NCBI GenBank assembly: GCA_023459495.1 | Contig: JAEWTL010000062.1 | Coordinates: 1 to 64,000, forward strand | Direction of reading: 5' to 3' | DNA: 64,000 nucleotides | From: Bacillota bacterium | Lineage (GTDB): Bacteria > Bacillota > Clostridia > Christensenellales > SZUA-584 | Part shown: positions 42,320-51,569 of the stretch, in pieces | Layout of the letters: each line of letters begins with the position of its first letter | How positions within the stretch are numbered: the first letter of the stretch is position 1 | The notes under the pieces: generated by a model | The model's database searches: none | What the model was told of the DNA's origin: nothing | Seen by the model: only the letters and a program-made list of their open reading frames with translations | Position numbers and translations under genes: made by a program

Positions 42320-44087
42320 TGTCGATCCCGCCTTCCTCATAAAGCTCGCCCATCTCATGTTCAAGCTTTTTGTTTATTTGAGCGAATTTCTCCGCCACAT
42401 CTTTTTCTTCCACGTATTTCGCGCGGCCGATGTCTTCCCTGACGGGTAGTGCCGATATCTTCGAAAACTCTGCGCCCATATCCAGTGCCTTCTCGCCCAG
42501 CTCGCCCCACTTGAGTATCAGGTGCAGCAGGCCGAACTGCTTTTGCATCGAGGTATAGGTATCCACTTCGTGGAACGCGTTCTGGTGCAGATAGTCCTCG
42601 CGGATCGACCGTGCGGTCTCCAGCTTCAGGCGGTCCTTCAGCGAGAGCGCATCCACGCCGACCAGACGAACGATTTCGTCCAACTCGGCTTCCTCCTGCA
42701 GCAGCTGCATGGTCCTGGTGCGCAGCGCCATCCAGTCGGATGAAATATTTTCATCGAACCAGCCACCCAGCCGGTCGACATACAGCGAATACGAAGTCAG
42801 CCAGTCGATGGCCGGGAAGTGCCGCTTGTACGCCAGCGAAGCCGAAAGGCCCCAGAACACTTTGACGATGCGCAGCGTAGCCTGCGAAACCGGCTCGGAG
42901 ATGTCGCCGCCCGGCGGGGATACCGCGCCGATGGCCGTGACCGCGCCGATGCGCCCTTCGCTGCCCAGCGCCTTCACCATGCCCGCGCGCTCATAGAACT
43001 GCGCGAGGCGGGAGGACAGGTAAGCGGGGTAGCCTTCGTCGCCCGGCATCTCTTCCAAACGGCCCGACATCTCGCGCAGCGCCTCGGCCCAGCGGGAGGT
43101 GGAATCCGCCATGATGGCGACCTTATAGCCCATGTCGCGGAAGTACTCCGCGATCGTAATTCCTGTATAGATGGAAGCTTCGCGCGCCGCCACCGGCATG
43201 TCGCTGGTGTTGGCGATGAGCACCGTGCGCTTCATCAGCGGCTCGCCGCTGCGCGGGTCTTTGAGCTCCGGGAACTCCATCAGCACGTCGGTCATCTCGT
43301 TGCCGCGCTCACCGCAGCCCACGTATACGATGATGTCCGCGTCCGCCCACTTGGCCAGCTGATGCTGCACAACCGTCTTGCCGCTGCCAAAAGGCCCCGG
43401 CACTGCGGCCACGCCGCCCTTGGCTACCGGGAACAGGGTGTCGATGACGCGCTGCCCTGTGATCATGGGCTCGGAAGGCGCCAGCTTTTCGCCATACGGC
43501 CTGCCGCGCCGGACCGGCCAGCGCTGCAACATCGTCAATCCCTTAACCTCGCCCGATGCCATTTTTATCTTCGCGATAATCTCATCGATGGTATAATCGC
43601 CGCCCGATATCGACTCCACCGTACCGGAGATGCCCGGCGGCACCATGACGTAGTGCTTGACGAGTGTCGTTTCCTGCACGCTGCCGAGAAAGTCTCCGCC
43701 CGTCACGCTGTCGCCCTTTTTGGCGATGGGCTCAAATTTCCACTTCTTCTCGTGGTCCAGCGCCGCAATCGAAACGCCGCGGTGGATGCGGTCGCCGACC
43801 TTCTCGCGGATCTTGTCCAGCGGGCGCTGGATACCGTCGAAAATCGACTCAATCAGGCCCGGCGCAAGCTCTACCGAAAGCGGGCTGCCCGTGGGATACA
43901 CCGGCTCGCCCGGCCCCAGGCCGCTCGTCTCCTCATAAACCTGTATAGAAGCCATGTCGCCCCGCAGCTCGATGATCTCGCCAATCAATCTCTGCTCGCT
44001 GACCCGGACAACGTCGTACATTTCGCTTTGTCCGAGGCCGCTCGCCACGATCAGCGGGCCGGAAACCTTGACTATTCTGCCTTCCAT
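42312..44087 (-). CDS. atpA: V-type ATP synthase subunit A (catalytic)
   Basis: 591 residues. Walker A GPFGSGKTVVQHQLAKWADAD, the bulge domain (about 115-190), VYVGCGERGNEMTDVLMEFP with the catalytic Glu, and ADSTSRWAEALREMSGRLEEMPGDEGYPAY. Hydrolyses or makes ATP in V1. ATG 44087 with AAGGA upstream. Stop overlaps the atpB start. Confidence 0.97.
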   Translation of the reverse strand: MEGRIVKVSGPLIVASGLGQSEMYDVVRVSEQRLIGEIIELRGDMASIQVYEETSGLGPGEPVYPTGSPLSVELAPGLIESIFDGIQRPLDKIREKVGDRIHRGVSIAALDHEKKWKFEPIAKKGDSVTGGDFLGSVQETTLVKHYVMVPPGISGTVESISGGDYTIDEIIAKIKMASGEVKGLTMLQRWPVRRGRPYGEKLAPSEPMITGQRVIDTLFPVAKGGVAAVPGPFGSGKTVVQHQLAKWADADIIVYVGCGERGNEMTDVLMEFPELKDPRSGEPLMKRTVLIANTSDMPVAAREASIYTGITIAEYFRDMGYKVAIMADSTSRWAEALREMSGRLEEMPGDEGYPAYLSSRLAQFYERAGMVKALGSEGRIGAVTAIGAVSPPGGDISEPVSQATLRIVKVFWGLSASLAYKRHFPAIDWLTSYSLYVDRLGGWFDENISSDWMALRTRTMQLLQEEAELDEIVRLVGVDALSLKDRLKLETARSIREDYLHQNAFHEVDTYTSMQKQFGLLHLILKWGELGEKALDMGAEFSKISALPVREDIGRAKYVEEKDVAEKFAQINKKLEHEMGELYEEGGIDIA

Positions 44088-44140
44088 ATGCTAATCCTTC
44101 CCTAAAGTTTGCTATATCTATCTCACGCGCCCTGGCGCTC

Positions 44141-44458
44141 TCATTCGTCCCTGAATATCACGTCCGAGCCGATGGCCTTTTCCACATTGGCGCGGATGCC
44201 CTTCATGCCAAAGCCCGTGGTGCCAAGGGTCCCCGGTATCGGAATGATCGCGGGGAACGGCTCCGTCTTATAGCGGTCGATCGTCTCGGCCGCGGCCTCC
44301 GCCGCCTGTTCCGTAACAAATATGATCGCATACCCTTCGGTCGCGAGCCGGAATATTTCCTTTGAAACCTCCGCACCTGTGGCGGGAAATACCTCGATGC
44401 CCAGCGCCTTAAAGCCGAGTATGCTGTCCAGGTCGCCGACCACGCCGATCTTGTTCAT
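44141..44458 (-). CDS. atpF: V-type ATP synthase subunit F
   Basis: 105 residues, Rossmann-like fold typical of subunit F (KIGVVGDLDSILGFKALGIE, YAIIFVTEQAAEAA, IPIPGTLGTTGFGMKGIRANVEKAIGSD). Sits on the rotor shaft with D and regulates coupling. Ribosome-binding site GAGGAG; 12 bases after subunit C. Confidence 0.93.
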   Translation of the reverse strand: MNKIGVVGDLDSILGFKALGIEVFPATGAEVSKEIFRLATEGYAIIFVTEQAAEAAAETIDRYKTEPFPAIIPIPGTLGTTGFGMKGIRANVEKAIGSDVIFRDE

Positions 44459-44470
44459 CCTTGCTCCTCG

Positions 44471-45466
44471 TTAATACAGTTCCTTTAACCGTTCCGTCAC
44501 CGTCTCGGCGCTGATACCGCCGAGCTTGGCGGTCATCACCATGCGCACTGCCGCAGCCTCGCGCTGCTTTGCGATGTAATAGCCCATCAGCGGCCCGATG
44601 CCGAACATGTCGTTGCGCTGTTTTTCCAGCAGCGCCAGCAGATAATCGTCCCGCGCTTTCTCCAGCATGTACAGGCTGCCTGTCTTCTGATACTGGATCA
44701 TCGCCGGGACCAACGCGCTGCGATAGGCACTCGGCAGCGTTGCGGCCAGCACGTTTTCATCCGCAGTGTCGAACGCTTTGGCAAAGGTATTCTTATCAAT
44801 GGTGCCGCCCTTGACGAACACGCGCTCGAACGACTCCCTGCCGTATTCCGATGCCCGCACCCTCATCAGTGCGATGAAGTTGCTGAAGTCGAAGAACGCC
44901 TGAAAGTATTCCGTCACGAGCGGATCCTTCAACTCTTCGAGCAGACCCCTGATCTCCTTGGCATACGCACGGTCCAGCGCGATGCCGATGATGGAGGCAT
45001 CCGCCGCCACCGCAAACTTGCGGTCGATATAGTGCATTCCCGCGGTCATGGTATCGGGCAGGTCACGGTAGCTGTTTTCTCCCAGCGCGCGGCGCAGCGT
45101 CTCCACCGGGATATTCCCGGAAGACAGCGGCACGCTGTCCAGCGGCTTGTCCTGCATGAGCAACTTGATCAAGACCTTCATATTATAAAAGTCCCGCTCG
45201 GTGCGCATGATGCGCGTGAACGCCGCGCTGGGCGAAATCGCGCCCAGCAGCGCGTCCGTCTCGGCAAGCTCCTTGCCGATGAGCTGCTCGAACGAAGCCC
45301 CCGCCGGGGCGGGCTGCCCGTAGCCGATTTCGCTCAAGGCTCGCATCGCGGCGTCAAAGTCCTTTGCCTCGATCACGCGCGCGATCCTGTCTTTGGTGAT
45401 CAGCCTGCCCTCCAGCGCCTTGATCCGTGCGGAGGCGTAAGGGTAGCTGCTTGTGATTTCCGACAT
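44471..45466 (-). CDS. atpC: V-type ATP synthase subunit C
   Basis: 331 residues, mostly helical, with Y-ASARIKALEGRLITKDRI at the start and the repeated helical lobes of the family. It forms the socket that links the central shaft to the membrane rotor ring. Seventeen bases after subunit E. Confidence 0.9.
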   Translation of the reverse strand: MSEITSSYPYASARIKALEGRLITKDRIARVIEAKDFDAAMRALSEIGYGQPAPAGASFEQLIGKELAETDALLGAISPSAAFTRIMRTERDFYNMKVLIKLLMQDKPLDSVPLSSGNIPVETLRRALGENSYRDLPDTMTAGMHYIDRKFAVAADASIIGIALDRAYAKEIRGLLEELKDPLVTEYFQAFFDFSNFIALMRVRASEYGRESFERVFVKGGTIDKNTFAKAFDTADENVLAATLPSAYRSALVPAMIQYQKTGSLYMLEKARDDYLLALLEKQRNDMFGIGPLMGYYIAKQREAAAVRMVMTAKLGGISAETVTERLKELY

Positions 45467-45483
45467 ATCTCACCCGTATCCGT

Positions 45484-46089
45484 TTATTCGAACAGTATCC
45501 CTGCCACGTCCGTCTCGGACTCGTGCCACGCTTCGCCGAGCTGTGCCTCCAGCGACATATTGATCTCCATGCCGCCTTCCACAAAGACAAAACCGCCCTT
45601 GATGTCGCGCCGCTCGGGCAGCAGTTTAACTTCGCCCTTACCCGCGCCCTTTTTCAGCTCCGCGTTGACGTCCGCAAGGAAAGCCTCGGTGATGCGTTTT
45701 TCGTCCCGGCCGACGGCGATTGCGCCAGAACCCGCTTTCGCGCATTCCAGCAGCTTTTTCTTCATCAGCGCAAGGTAAGCCTTGTCATCCAGCGCGAGCA
45801 GCAGTTGCATGGCAAGGTCTTTGGCCTTGCCCATCATCTCCTGCTTGGCCGCCAGTTCCTGCTTGCGGTATTCCAGGTCGTTTACGGCTGCCATGCGGCG
45901 GTCGTTTTCCACCGCGGCTTCCTGCGCCCCGCGTTCAATCTGCGCGACAGTTTTTTCAATGTCGCGCTCCGCAGCCTCGCGCAGAGCCTGCTTTTTGGCC
46001 TCAGCCTCCTGCCAGTACTGCTCCGCGTCGCGCTGGGCGTCGTCTCTTATTTTTTCAATAAGTTTTTCAGCACCCGCCAAAGCGATCAC
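45484..46089 (-). CDS. atpE: V-type ATP synthase subunit E
   Basis: 201 residues: long N-terminal coiled coil (AEKLIEKIRDDAQRDAEQYW, KKQALREAAERDIEKTVAQI) and a C-terminal globular domain. Peripheral stalk that pairs with the small G/H subunit. GTG start overlapping the stop of subunit K (GTGA), so the two are coupled. Confidence 0.93.
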   Translation of the reverse strand: MIALAGAEKLIEKIRDDAQRDAEQYWQEAEAKKQALREAAERDIEKTVAQIERGAQEAAVENDRRMAAVNDLEYRKQELAAKQEMMGKAKDLAMQLLLALDDKAYLALMKKKLLECAKAGSGAIAVGRDEKRITEAFLADVNAELKKGAGKGEVKLLPERRDIKGGFVFVEGGMEINMSLEAQLGEAWHESETDVAGILFE

Positions 46090-46586
46090 CCTTTGAAAGC
46101 GTTGCCGCCCAGCAGAATCGTCAGCATGGACACCAGCAGCGCCAGCACCGCGTACGTTTCCACCATGATCGCCATGGTGATGGCTTTACCGGACTCTTCC
46201 GGTTTCTTGCCCAGCAGACCGATACCCGCAACAGCCGTTTTGCCCTGCGCAACCGCCGAGGAAAAGCCGACGAATGCAATGGGCATCGCGCCAAGGAAGT
46301 ATACCAGACCCTGCGCAGCCGAGATAGGCGTCGCCAGCGGCGAGATAACGCCGTTATAGAGCAGAATCAGGAACGCCACGAGCAGGCCGTAGATGCCCTG
46401 CGTGCCGGGGAGCGCCTGCAGCACAAGCGCGCGTCCGAAGAGCTCCGGGTTCTCCGACACGATGCCTGCCGAAGCCTGTCCTGCCATGCCCACGCCCTTA
46501 GCCGAGCCGATACCTGCGAGCGTTGCCGCGACCGCCGCGCCCACCGTTGAAATCACCAGTCCGAAATAGCCGCCGAATAGTTCCAT
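46086..46586 (-). CDS. ntpK: V-type ATP synthase subunit K (rotor ring), Na+-type signature
   Basis: 166 residues, four membrane helices from two fused hairpins. The ion-carrying Glu143 lies in MVETYAVLAL of hairpin two; hairpin one lacks a carboxylate. LPGTQG in hairpin one (Leu59, Thr62, Gln63) plus Gln114 and Glu143 match the Na+ ligands known for Enterococcus hirae NtpK (L61, T64, Q65, Q110, E139) in order and spacing. The ring therefore probably carries Na+. ATG after AGGAGG. Confidence 0.93.
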   Translation of the reverse strand: MELFGGYFGLVISTVGAAVAATLAGIGSAKGVGMAGQASAGIVSENPELFGRALVLQALPGTQGIYGLLVAFLILLYNGVISPLATPISAAQGLVYFLGAMPIAFVGFSSAVAQGKTAVAGIGLLGKKPEESGKAITMAIMVETYAVLALLVSMLTILLGGNAFKG

Positions 46587-46642
46587 AAAAGAAATCCTCC
46601 TGTGTCGTCATCCAATAATCATATTATCCTTCAGGCGTTAGG

Positions 46643-48538
46643 CTAATCCTCCAGCCTGTAGTTCTTGGTCTGTATGCCGAGCGGTGTAAACATACGCCCG
46701 CCCGCCTCGTAAAACTTGGAGTAAAACTCGATGTACTGCAGTCTTGCCGTGTGCACGAATGCGCCCAGCGTGTTGATCGCGATGTTGAATACATGCCCGA
46801 TGGTCATGATCACCGCGCCGATGATGTATCCCACCACGTTGCCGAAGAACAACCCGCCGATGGTGTTGAACACCATTGCGATGACCGACGTCGCCAACCC
46901 CATCGCGAAGATACGGGCATAGGAGAGCACGTCGCTTAAGTATCCCGTCGCGCCGTACAAACCGCCCAGCCAGCCGACGACCGCTTTGATCGGGTTCCTC
47001 TTCTGTTTCAGCTGCGAAACCAGCATCATCACCACGCCGGCCAGTATCAGGTAAGTGCCGATTGTGCCCACAAGGCCGCCCAGTATCAGCATCACCGCGC
47101 CGATGAGCACAAACATCCACGACATGTTGTCGAATATGGCGCTGAACACATCGCCGTGTTTGATGTTGGAGTAGGCGCCCATACCCAAGCCAAACAGCAG
47201 GTGCACCACGCCGATGCCAAGGCACAGGATCAACATACTCATTGCGTCTTCCAGCGGATTAAGGATCGCGGGGATGCCCGGGATGCTGAAGATCGTACCG
47301 AACACCAAGCCCCAGAACGCCGTGGATATGCCGCAGATCATGATCACTGTGGTCACCTGCCGAAACATGCCGGTCGGCTTCTTCAGCCGCAGCACAAGGT
47401 ACGCGCCGATGGTCAGAATCACGCCGTAGGCAAAGTCGCCGATCATCATACCGAATATAAAGAAATAGAAGATCGACATGACGAAGTTGGGGTCCACACC
47501 CTTGGACGATGGAGCCGAGTACAGGTTGGTCACCGCTTCAAATGGCCGGATAAACTTTTTGTTTTCCATGGCTGTGGGCGGCACGTCGTCCTCCGCCGGG
47601 TCGCTGAAGGTGATGTATGCCTCGGAAGCGGCTTCGCGCAGCGCTTTTTCCACGCGCTCCTGCTGCTCCGCAATGATCCAGCCGGTCAGCATGAAGGCGG
47701 CGTCCGTTTCTCCCAGCTTTTCGATGCTGCGCTCCCGTTCGATCTCGTTGACGAGGTAATCCTCCACGGCCTGCAGGGTGAGCTTGTCCTCGACGAACTT
47801 CTTCGCCTTCTCCTCGTGCTCCGCGGCTTCGCGGTCGATGCTCTCGCATTCGCTGTGGAAATCGTAGATAAGGTCCTTCGGCGTGCCGAAAAGATCCTTC
47901 GTATATGCCTCAGTAAAACCGATGTATTTGAGCTCACCAGTCAGCTTCTCTGCAATTGCACGCGGCATGACGACGTAAACCGCCATACGCGGCTTGCTGA
48001 CATACTCGAAGTACGCCTTGTCCGCAAAGCTTTCCACGATCTCTTCATATTTTTCGGTTGAGGTGCCCGGAATGGTACCGAGCAGCGAGGTGGTATAGCG
48101 GCCTGTGCCCACGCTCTCCAGCGGCGCGTCGAAATCCTCAAACGGCTCAAGCTGAGCGATGCGCGAAACGAGGCGCTGCCTGCGGCTCCGAAGCGCGTTC
48201 ATCTCCTCAGAGAACTGCTGCATGCGCGCGATGGCGGCATCCGCCTCAGCAAACCGCTCATTGACCTGCTTCAGTTCACTGCGCGACATGGCAGGCTTGG
48301 GGGTCAGGAAACCGGTTTTGGTTTCGTCATATTTTCGGACGAGCGCAAGAGACTCGCGTACAGCCGCGAGCTTGGCTTCCAGCGCAGACAGCCCTTCGGG
48401 CGTATGCGCCGCGCGCAATTCCTCCCCGCTCATCGGGGTCAGCTCCACCGCGCCCATCTCCTGCAGCGTCTTCATCACGCCCGCTCTGGAAGAGGCATGC
48501 GCGAGAAGCGCCACCTTTTTCATCTGCAAAAGCGCCAT
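46643..48538 (-). CDS. ntpI: V-type ATP synthase subunit I (stator a-subunit)
   Basis: 631 residues: soluble N-terminal half with coiled coils (about 1-340), then a membrane half with seven or eight helices. The late segment GLYGATGYLSDVLSYARIFAMGLATSVIAMV holds the Arg that faces the rotor ring. Provides the ion half-channels. Follows the small G/H subunit directly. Confidence 0.95.
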   Translation of the reverse strand: MALLQMKKVALLAHASSRAGVMKTLQEMGAVELTPMSGEELRAAHTPEGLSALEAKLAAVRESLALVRKYDETKTGFLTPKPAMSRSELKQVNERFAEADAAIARMQQFSEEMNALRSRRQRLVSRIAQLEPFEDFDAPLESVGTGRYTTSLLGTIPGTSTEKYEEIVESFADKAYFEYVSKPRMAVYVVMPRAIAEKLTGELKYIGFTEAYTKDLFGTPKDLIYDFHSECESIDREAAEHEEKAKKFVEDKLTLQAVEDYLVNEIERERSIEKLGETDAAFMLTGWIIAEQQERVEKALREAASEAYITFSDPAEDDVPPTAMENKKFIRPFEAVTNLYSAPSSKGVDPNFVMSIFYFFIFGMMIGDFAYGVILTIGAYLVLRLKKPTGMFRQVTTVIMICGISTAFWGLVFGTIFSIPGIPAILNPLEDAMSMLILCLGIGVVHLLFGLGMGAYSNIKHGDVFSAIFDNMSWMFVLIGAVMLILGGLVGTIGTYLILAGVVMMLVSQLKQKRNPIKAVVGWLGGLYGATGYLSDVLSYARIFAMGLATSVIAMVFNTIGGLFFGNVVGYIIGAVIMTIGHVFNIAINTLGAFVHTARLQYIEFYSKFYEAGGRMFTPLGIQTKNYRLED

Positions 48539-48539
48539 G

Positions 48540-48851
48540 TTACTTCAGTATCCTCTCCACGCAAACCTCGGCGGCGTTTTTCAGCCGAACCGAAGCTCCG
48601 CTGCGCAGCGTATTCAGCGCATCCAGTCGCTGCGTCTGCTGCGTATCCAGCCGCGCCTTGGACGCCTGCTGTGCCTGCGCCACGGTCTGCGCCGCGTTCG
48701 CCTTGGCTTCGCTGATAATCTGCTCCCGGTACGCCACGTTTTCCTGTTCAGCGACCTTGAGCGCTTCCTTTGCGGCAGCCGCCGCAACGCGCCGGGTTTC
48801 CAGCGCCGCTTCCTCAGCTGTCCTGATCTCGCTTAAGACTTCCAATGCCAT
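48540..48851 (-). CDS. V-type ATP synthase small peripheral-stalk subunit (G/H-type)
   Basis: 103 residues, nearly all coiled coil with alanine- and glutamate-rich heptads (LSEIRTAEEAALETRRVAAA, QQASKARLDTQQTQRLDALN). Matches the small subunit that pairs with E to form the peripheral stalk (NtpF/AhaH type) and stands in the first position as in E. hirae. ATG 48851 with AAGGGG eight bases before it was preferred to TTG 48857. Eighteen bases after upp. Confidence 0.87.
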   Translation of the reverse strand: MALEVLSEIRTAEEAALETRRVAAAAAKEALKVAEQENVAYREQIISEAKANAAQTVAQAQQASKARLDTQQTQRLDALNTLRSGASVRLKNAAEVCVERILK

Positions 48852-48869
48852 ATGCAAATCCCCTTGGGG

Positions 48870-49499
48870 CTATTTTGTGCCGAAGAGCCGGTCACCAGCG
48901 TCACCAAGGCCCGGCACGATATAGCCGTGGTCGTTCAGTCTTTCATCCACTGCCGCGACAAAGATGTCCACGTCGCCGTGCGCTTTCTGTACCGCTTTTA
49001 TACCCTCGGGCGCCGCAATCAGGCACACGAGCTTGATATTCTTGATGCCACGCTCCTTGAGCAGCGTAATGGCGCCGCAGGCGCTGCCGCCCGTGGCGAG
49101 CATCGGGTCCACAATGATGAAATCGCGCTCCGTTGCGTCGGAAGGCAGCTTGCAGTAGTATTCCACCGGCTGCAGCGTCTCCGGGTCACGATAGAGGCCG
49201 ATATGTCCCACCTTGGCGGCGGGTACAAGCTTTAAGATGCCGTTTACCATGCCGAGACCTGCGCGCAGGATCGGTACAACGCCCAGCGTCTTGCCCGAAA
49301 TCACACTGGTTTTGGCCTTGGCGACAGGCGTCTCAATCTCCACCTCTTTGAGCGGCAGGTCGCGCGTCACCTCATACGCCATCAGCATCGCGATCTCTTC
49401 AACGAGCTCCCTGAAATCCTTTGTCCCCGTCTGCTTGTCCCGGATCAGCGATATTTTATGCTGGATCAGCGGGTGATCCATGACGATCAATCTGCCCAT
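48870..49499 (-). CDS. upp: Uracil phosphoribosyltransferase
   Basis: 209 residues. PRPP-binding VDPMLATGGSACGAITLLKE and uracil-binding GLGDAGDRLFGTK at the C-terminus. Salvages uracil to UMP. ATG after GGGGAGG. Lies between rpiB and the ATP synthase genes, with only 18 bases to the latter, so it may share their transcript, although a weak terminator lies upstream of it. Confidence 0.96.
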   Translation of the reverse strand: MGRLIVMDHPLIQHKISLIRDKQTGTKDFRELVEEIAMLMAYEVTRDLPLKEVEIETPVAKAKTSVISGKTLGVVPILRAGLGMVNGILKLVPAAKVGHIGLYRDPETLQPVEYYCKLPSDATERDFIIVDPMLATGGSACGAITLLKERGIKNIKLVCLIAAPEGIKAVQKAHGDVDIFVAAVDERLNDHGYIVPGLGDAGDRLFGTK

Positions 49500-49523
49500 A
49501 CTGTTTCCTCCCCTGTCTAAATT

Positions 49524-49555
49524 AAAAAATAAGAGCGGCAGGTTTTTACCTGTCC
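49524..49555 (-). terminator. Weak terminator overlapping the rpiB stop
   Basis: GGACAGGT-aaaa-ACCTGCC then GCTCTTATTTTTT on the minus strand. The stem includes the rpiB stop codon; the gap before the T run makes it weak, so some read-through into upp is expected. Confidence 0.45.
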
Positions 49556-49989
49556 TCTATCTTCATGATCTTATCCACTCGTTTTGCATGCCTCTCCTCA
49601 CCCGAAAACGGCGTGGTGAGAAACGCATCCACAATTTCCAGGGCAAGCCCCTGTCCCAGTACGCGCCCGCCCAAGGCAATGATCTGTGCGTTGTTATGAA
49701 GCCGCGCCATCTTGGCCGAGAACACATCGCCGCACAGCGCACAGCGAATACCGTGAACCTTGTTGGCGGAGATCGATATGCCGATACCCGTGCCACAGAT
49801 CAGAATGCCCAGATCCGCCTCGCCCGAGAGTATCGCGTTGCATACCGGCACCGCATAGTCCGGGTAATCGGCCGAACAGGTATTATAAACGCCGAAGTCC
49901 TTTGTATCGAAACCCTGCTGTTTCAGGTGTTCCAGTACGGCGGTTTTGAGTTCGAACCCGCCGTGGTCGCTGCCCAACGCAATTGTCAT
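49546..49989 (-). CDS. rpiB: Ribose 5-phosphate isomerase B
   Basis: 147 residues. MTIALGSDHGGFELKTAVLEHL, VYNTCSADYPDYA, GILICGTGIGISISANKVHGIRCALC with the catalytic Cys, and NNAQIIALGGRVLG. Interconverts ribose-5-P and ribulose-5-P. Start 49989 gives the family N-terminus and has AAGGG upstream; a longer ATG at 50031 has none. Complements transketolase elsewhere in the window. Confidence 0.94.
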   Translation of the reverse strand: MTIALGSDHGGFELKTAVLEHLKQQGFDTKDFGVYNTCSADYPDYAVPVCNAILSGEADLGILICGTGIGISISANKVHGIRCALCGDVFSAKMARLHNNAQIIALGGRVLGQGLALEIVDAFLTTPFSGEERHAKRVDKIMKIEDR

Positions 49990-50126
49990 CTGCTTTAACC
50001 CTTCGATCCTTATTCTGCGCAAAAGCGCCATTGCTGCCGGATTATCTCTGCTTATTATAAACCATTCAACGCGGAAAATTAACCCCTGAATCGCGTGGCT
50101 TACAGGAAAAAAGCATTCCTTTTACG

Positions 50127-50157
50127 AAAACTTTGTTAAAATTTTATCAAAGTTTTT
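50127..50157. promoter_or_regulatory. AT-rich inverted repeat between rpiB and the aminopeptidase gene
   Basis: AAAACTTTG (50127-50135) and CAAAGTTTT (50148-50156), perfect nine-base arms around an AT palindrome. It lies in about 455 bases between divergent genes. Operator or terminator remnant; the rest of the gap shows only a TATAAT at 50054-50059 (minus) that may serve rpiB. Confidence 0.35.
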
Positions 50158-50284
50158 ACCATTATAAACCGGGCCCAGCATTTTTTCAAGCCTCAAATCC
50201 GACAATCCGGTTTCGCCGTCCCGCGCTTAGCATCATACCGTATAAACCCGTAAAAAGCAAGCACAGACAGGGCTTTGGCGTACA

Positions 50285-50313
50285 TTGTCAATGCCTGCTC
50301 CGTGTGGTAGGAT
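50285..50313 (+). promoter_or_regulatory. Candidate promoter of the aminopeptidase gene
   Basis: TTGTCA, 17-base spacer, TAGGAT, leaving a leader of about 125 bases. Confidence 0.5.
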
Positions 50314-50444
50314 AAAAACAGATTTTATTGCGGAAGCGGACAAGTATGTCATAATTGATGGCAAGAAACCGAATTGTTCGCCGGAGTACATTGCTCCAAC
50401 CTTGATATTTTTAATCGCGGGAGCAATATTTGAGGAGGATTATA

Positions 50445-51548
50445 ATGAAAGACCCCAGACTGACCACACTGGCGAAAAATCTGCTGGAGCACAGCTTGAA
50501 TATGCAGCCCGGCGAGAAGGTGCTGATATCGGCCACCACCGCCGCCAAACCGCTCATTGAAGAGTTGGTAAAAATGGCCTATGAGAAGCAGTTGTTACCC
50601 TTCGTGCGAATCGCCGACGAGGAGGTGCGGCGCTGGCTGCTGCAGGGCACCACCGAGCAGCGCCAGACGATTGAAACGGGCTGGGACATCAGGGCCGCGC
50701 ATGATGTGGACGCCTATATCTCCATTCAAGCGGAGGAGAACGACGCGGAGTTCATCGGCATCAACCCCGCCACCATGCAGCTGAACGCGCGCGTCCGCGA
50801 GCCGTGGAGCGATCTGGTCATCAACCACAGGAAGTGGGTGCTGTTGAATTGGCCCACAATCGGACAGGCCCAGAAGGCGCGCATACCGTATTCGGAATTC
50901 TGCGATTTCATCCTCGACGTTTCGTGTGTGGACTATGCTGAGATGGGACGGCGCATGGAACCGCTGAAGGCGCTGATGGAAAAGACCGACCGCGTGCACA
51001 TCACCGGGCCGGGTACGGACCTGCGTTTCTCCATCAAGGGCATCCCCGTAGTGCCCTGCGCGGGCGAAAACAACATTCCGGACGGCGAAATTTTCACCGC
51101 GCCTGTGCGCGACTCCGTGGAAGGCACACTCACCTACAATACGCCCTGTCCGTACCACGGCAAGGTATATAATAAAGTAAGCTTAGCGTTCAGCAAGGGC
51201 CGCATTGTACAAGCAAGCGCCGAGCAGAATTCCCAAGCGCTGAACGCCATCTTCGACACGGACGAAGGTGCGCGCTACGTGGGCGAGTTTGCACTGGGCG
51301 TCAACCCGCGCATCACCCGGGCGTTTGGCAACATACTGTTCGACGAGAAGATCATGGGCTCGTTTCACTTCACTCCCGGCAAGGCCTACGAGAACGATGC
51401 GGACAACGGCAACCGCAGCGCCATCCACTGGGATATGGTTTGCATCCAGACCAAGGAAATGGGCGGCGGCGAGATCTGGTTCGATAACGTACTCATCCGT
51501 AAAGACGGCCTTTTCGTGCCGGAGGAGTTAAAGCCGCTGAACCCGTAA
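50445..51548 (+). CDS. M29-family aminopeptidase
   Basis: 367 residues, close to the family's usual 370-410. Motifs: NMQPGEKVLISATTAAKPLI near the start, FCDFILDVSCVDYAEMGRRM, a metal-site E in PYHGKVYNKVSLAFSKGRI, GEFALGVNPRIT, and NRSAIHWDMVC with the His/Asp pair. M29 enzymes (AmpS/PepS/aminopeptidase T) are cytoplasmic two-metal exopeptidases. ATG 50445 after AGGAGG. A short copy of its last codons recurs at 52,891, past the next two genes. Confidence 0.9.
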   Translation: MKDPRLTTLAKNLLEHSLNMQPGEKVLISATTAAKPLIEELVKMAYEKQLLPFVRIADEEVRRWLLQGTTEQRQTIETGWDIRAAHDVDAYISIQAEENDAEFIGINPATMQLNARVREPWSDLVINHRKWVLLNWPTIGQAQKARIPYSEFCDFILDVSCVDYAEMGRRMEPLKALMEKTDRVHITGPGTDLRFSIKGIPVVPCAGENNIPDGEIFTAPVRDSVEGTLTYNTPCPYHGKVYNKVSLAFSKGRIVQASAEQNSQALNAIFDTDEGARYVGEFALGVNPRITRAFGNILFDEKIMGSFHFTPGKAYENDADNGNRSAIHWDMVCIQTKEMGGGEIWFDNVLIRKDGLFVPEELKPLNP

Positions 51549-51569
51549 TGGGTTCGATTAATTCGGTGC

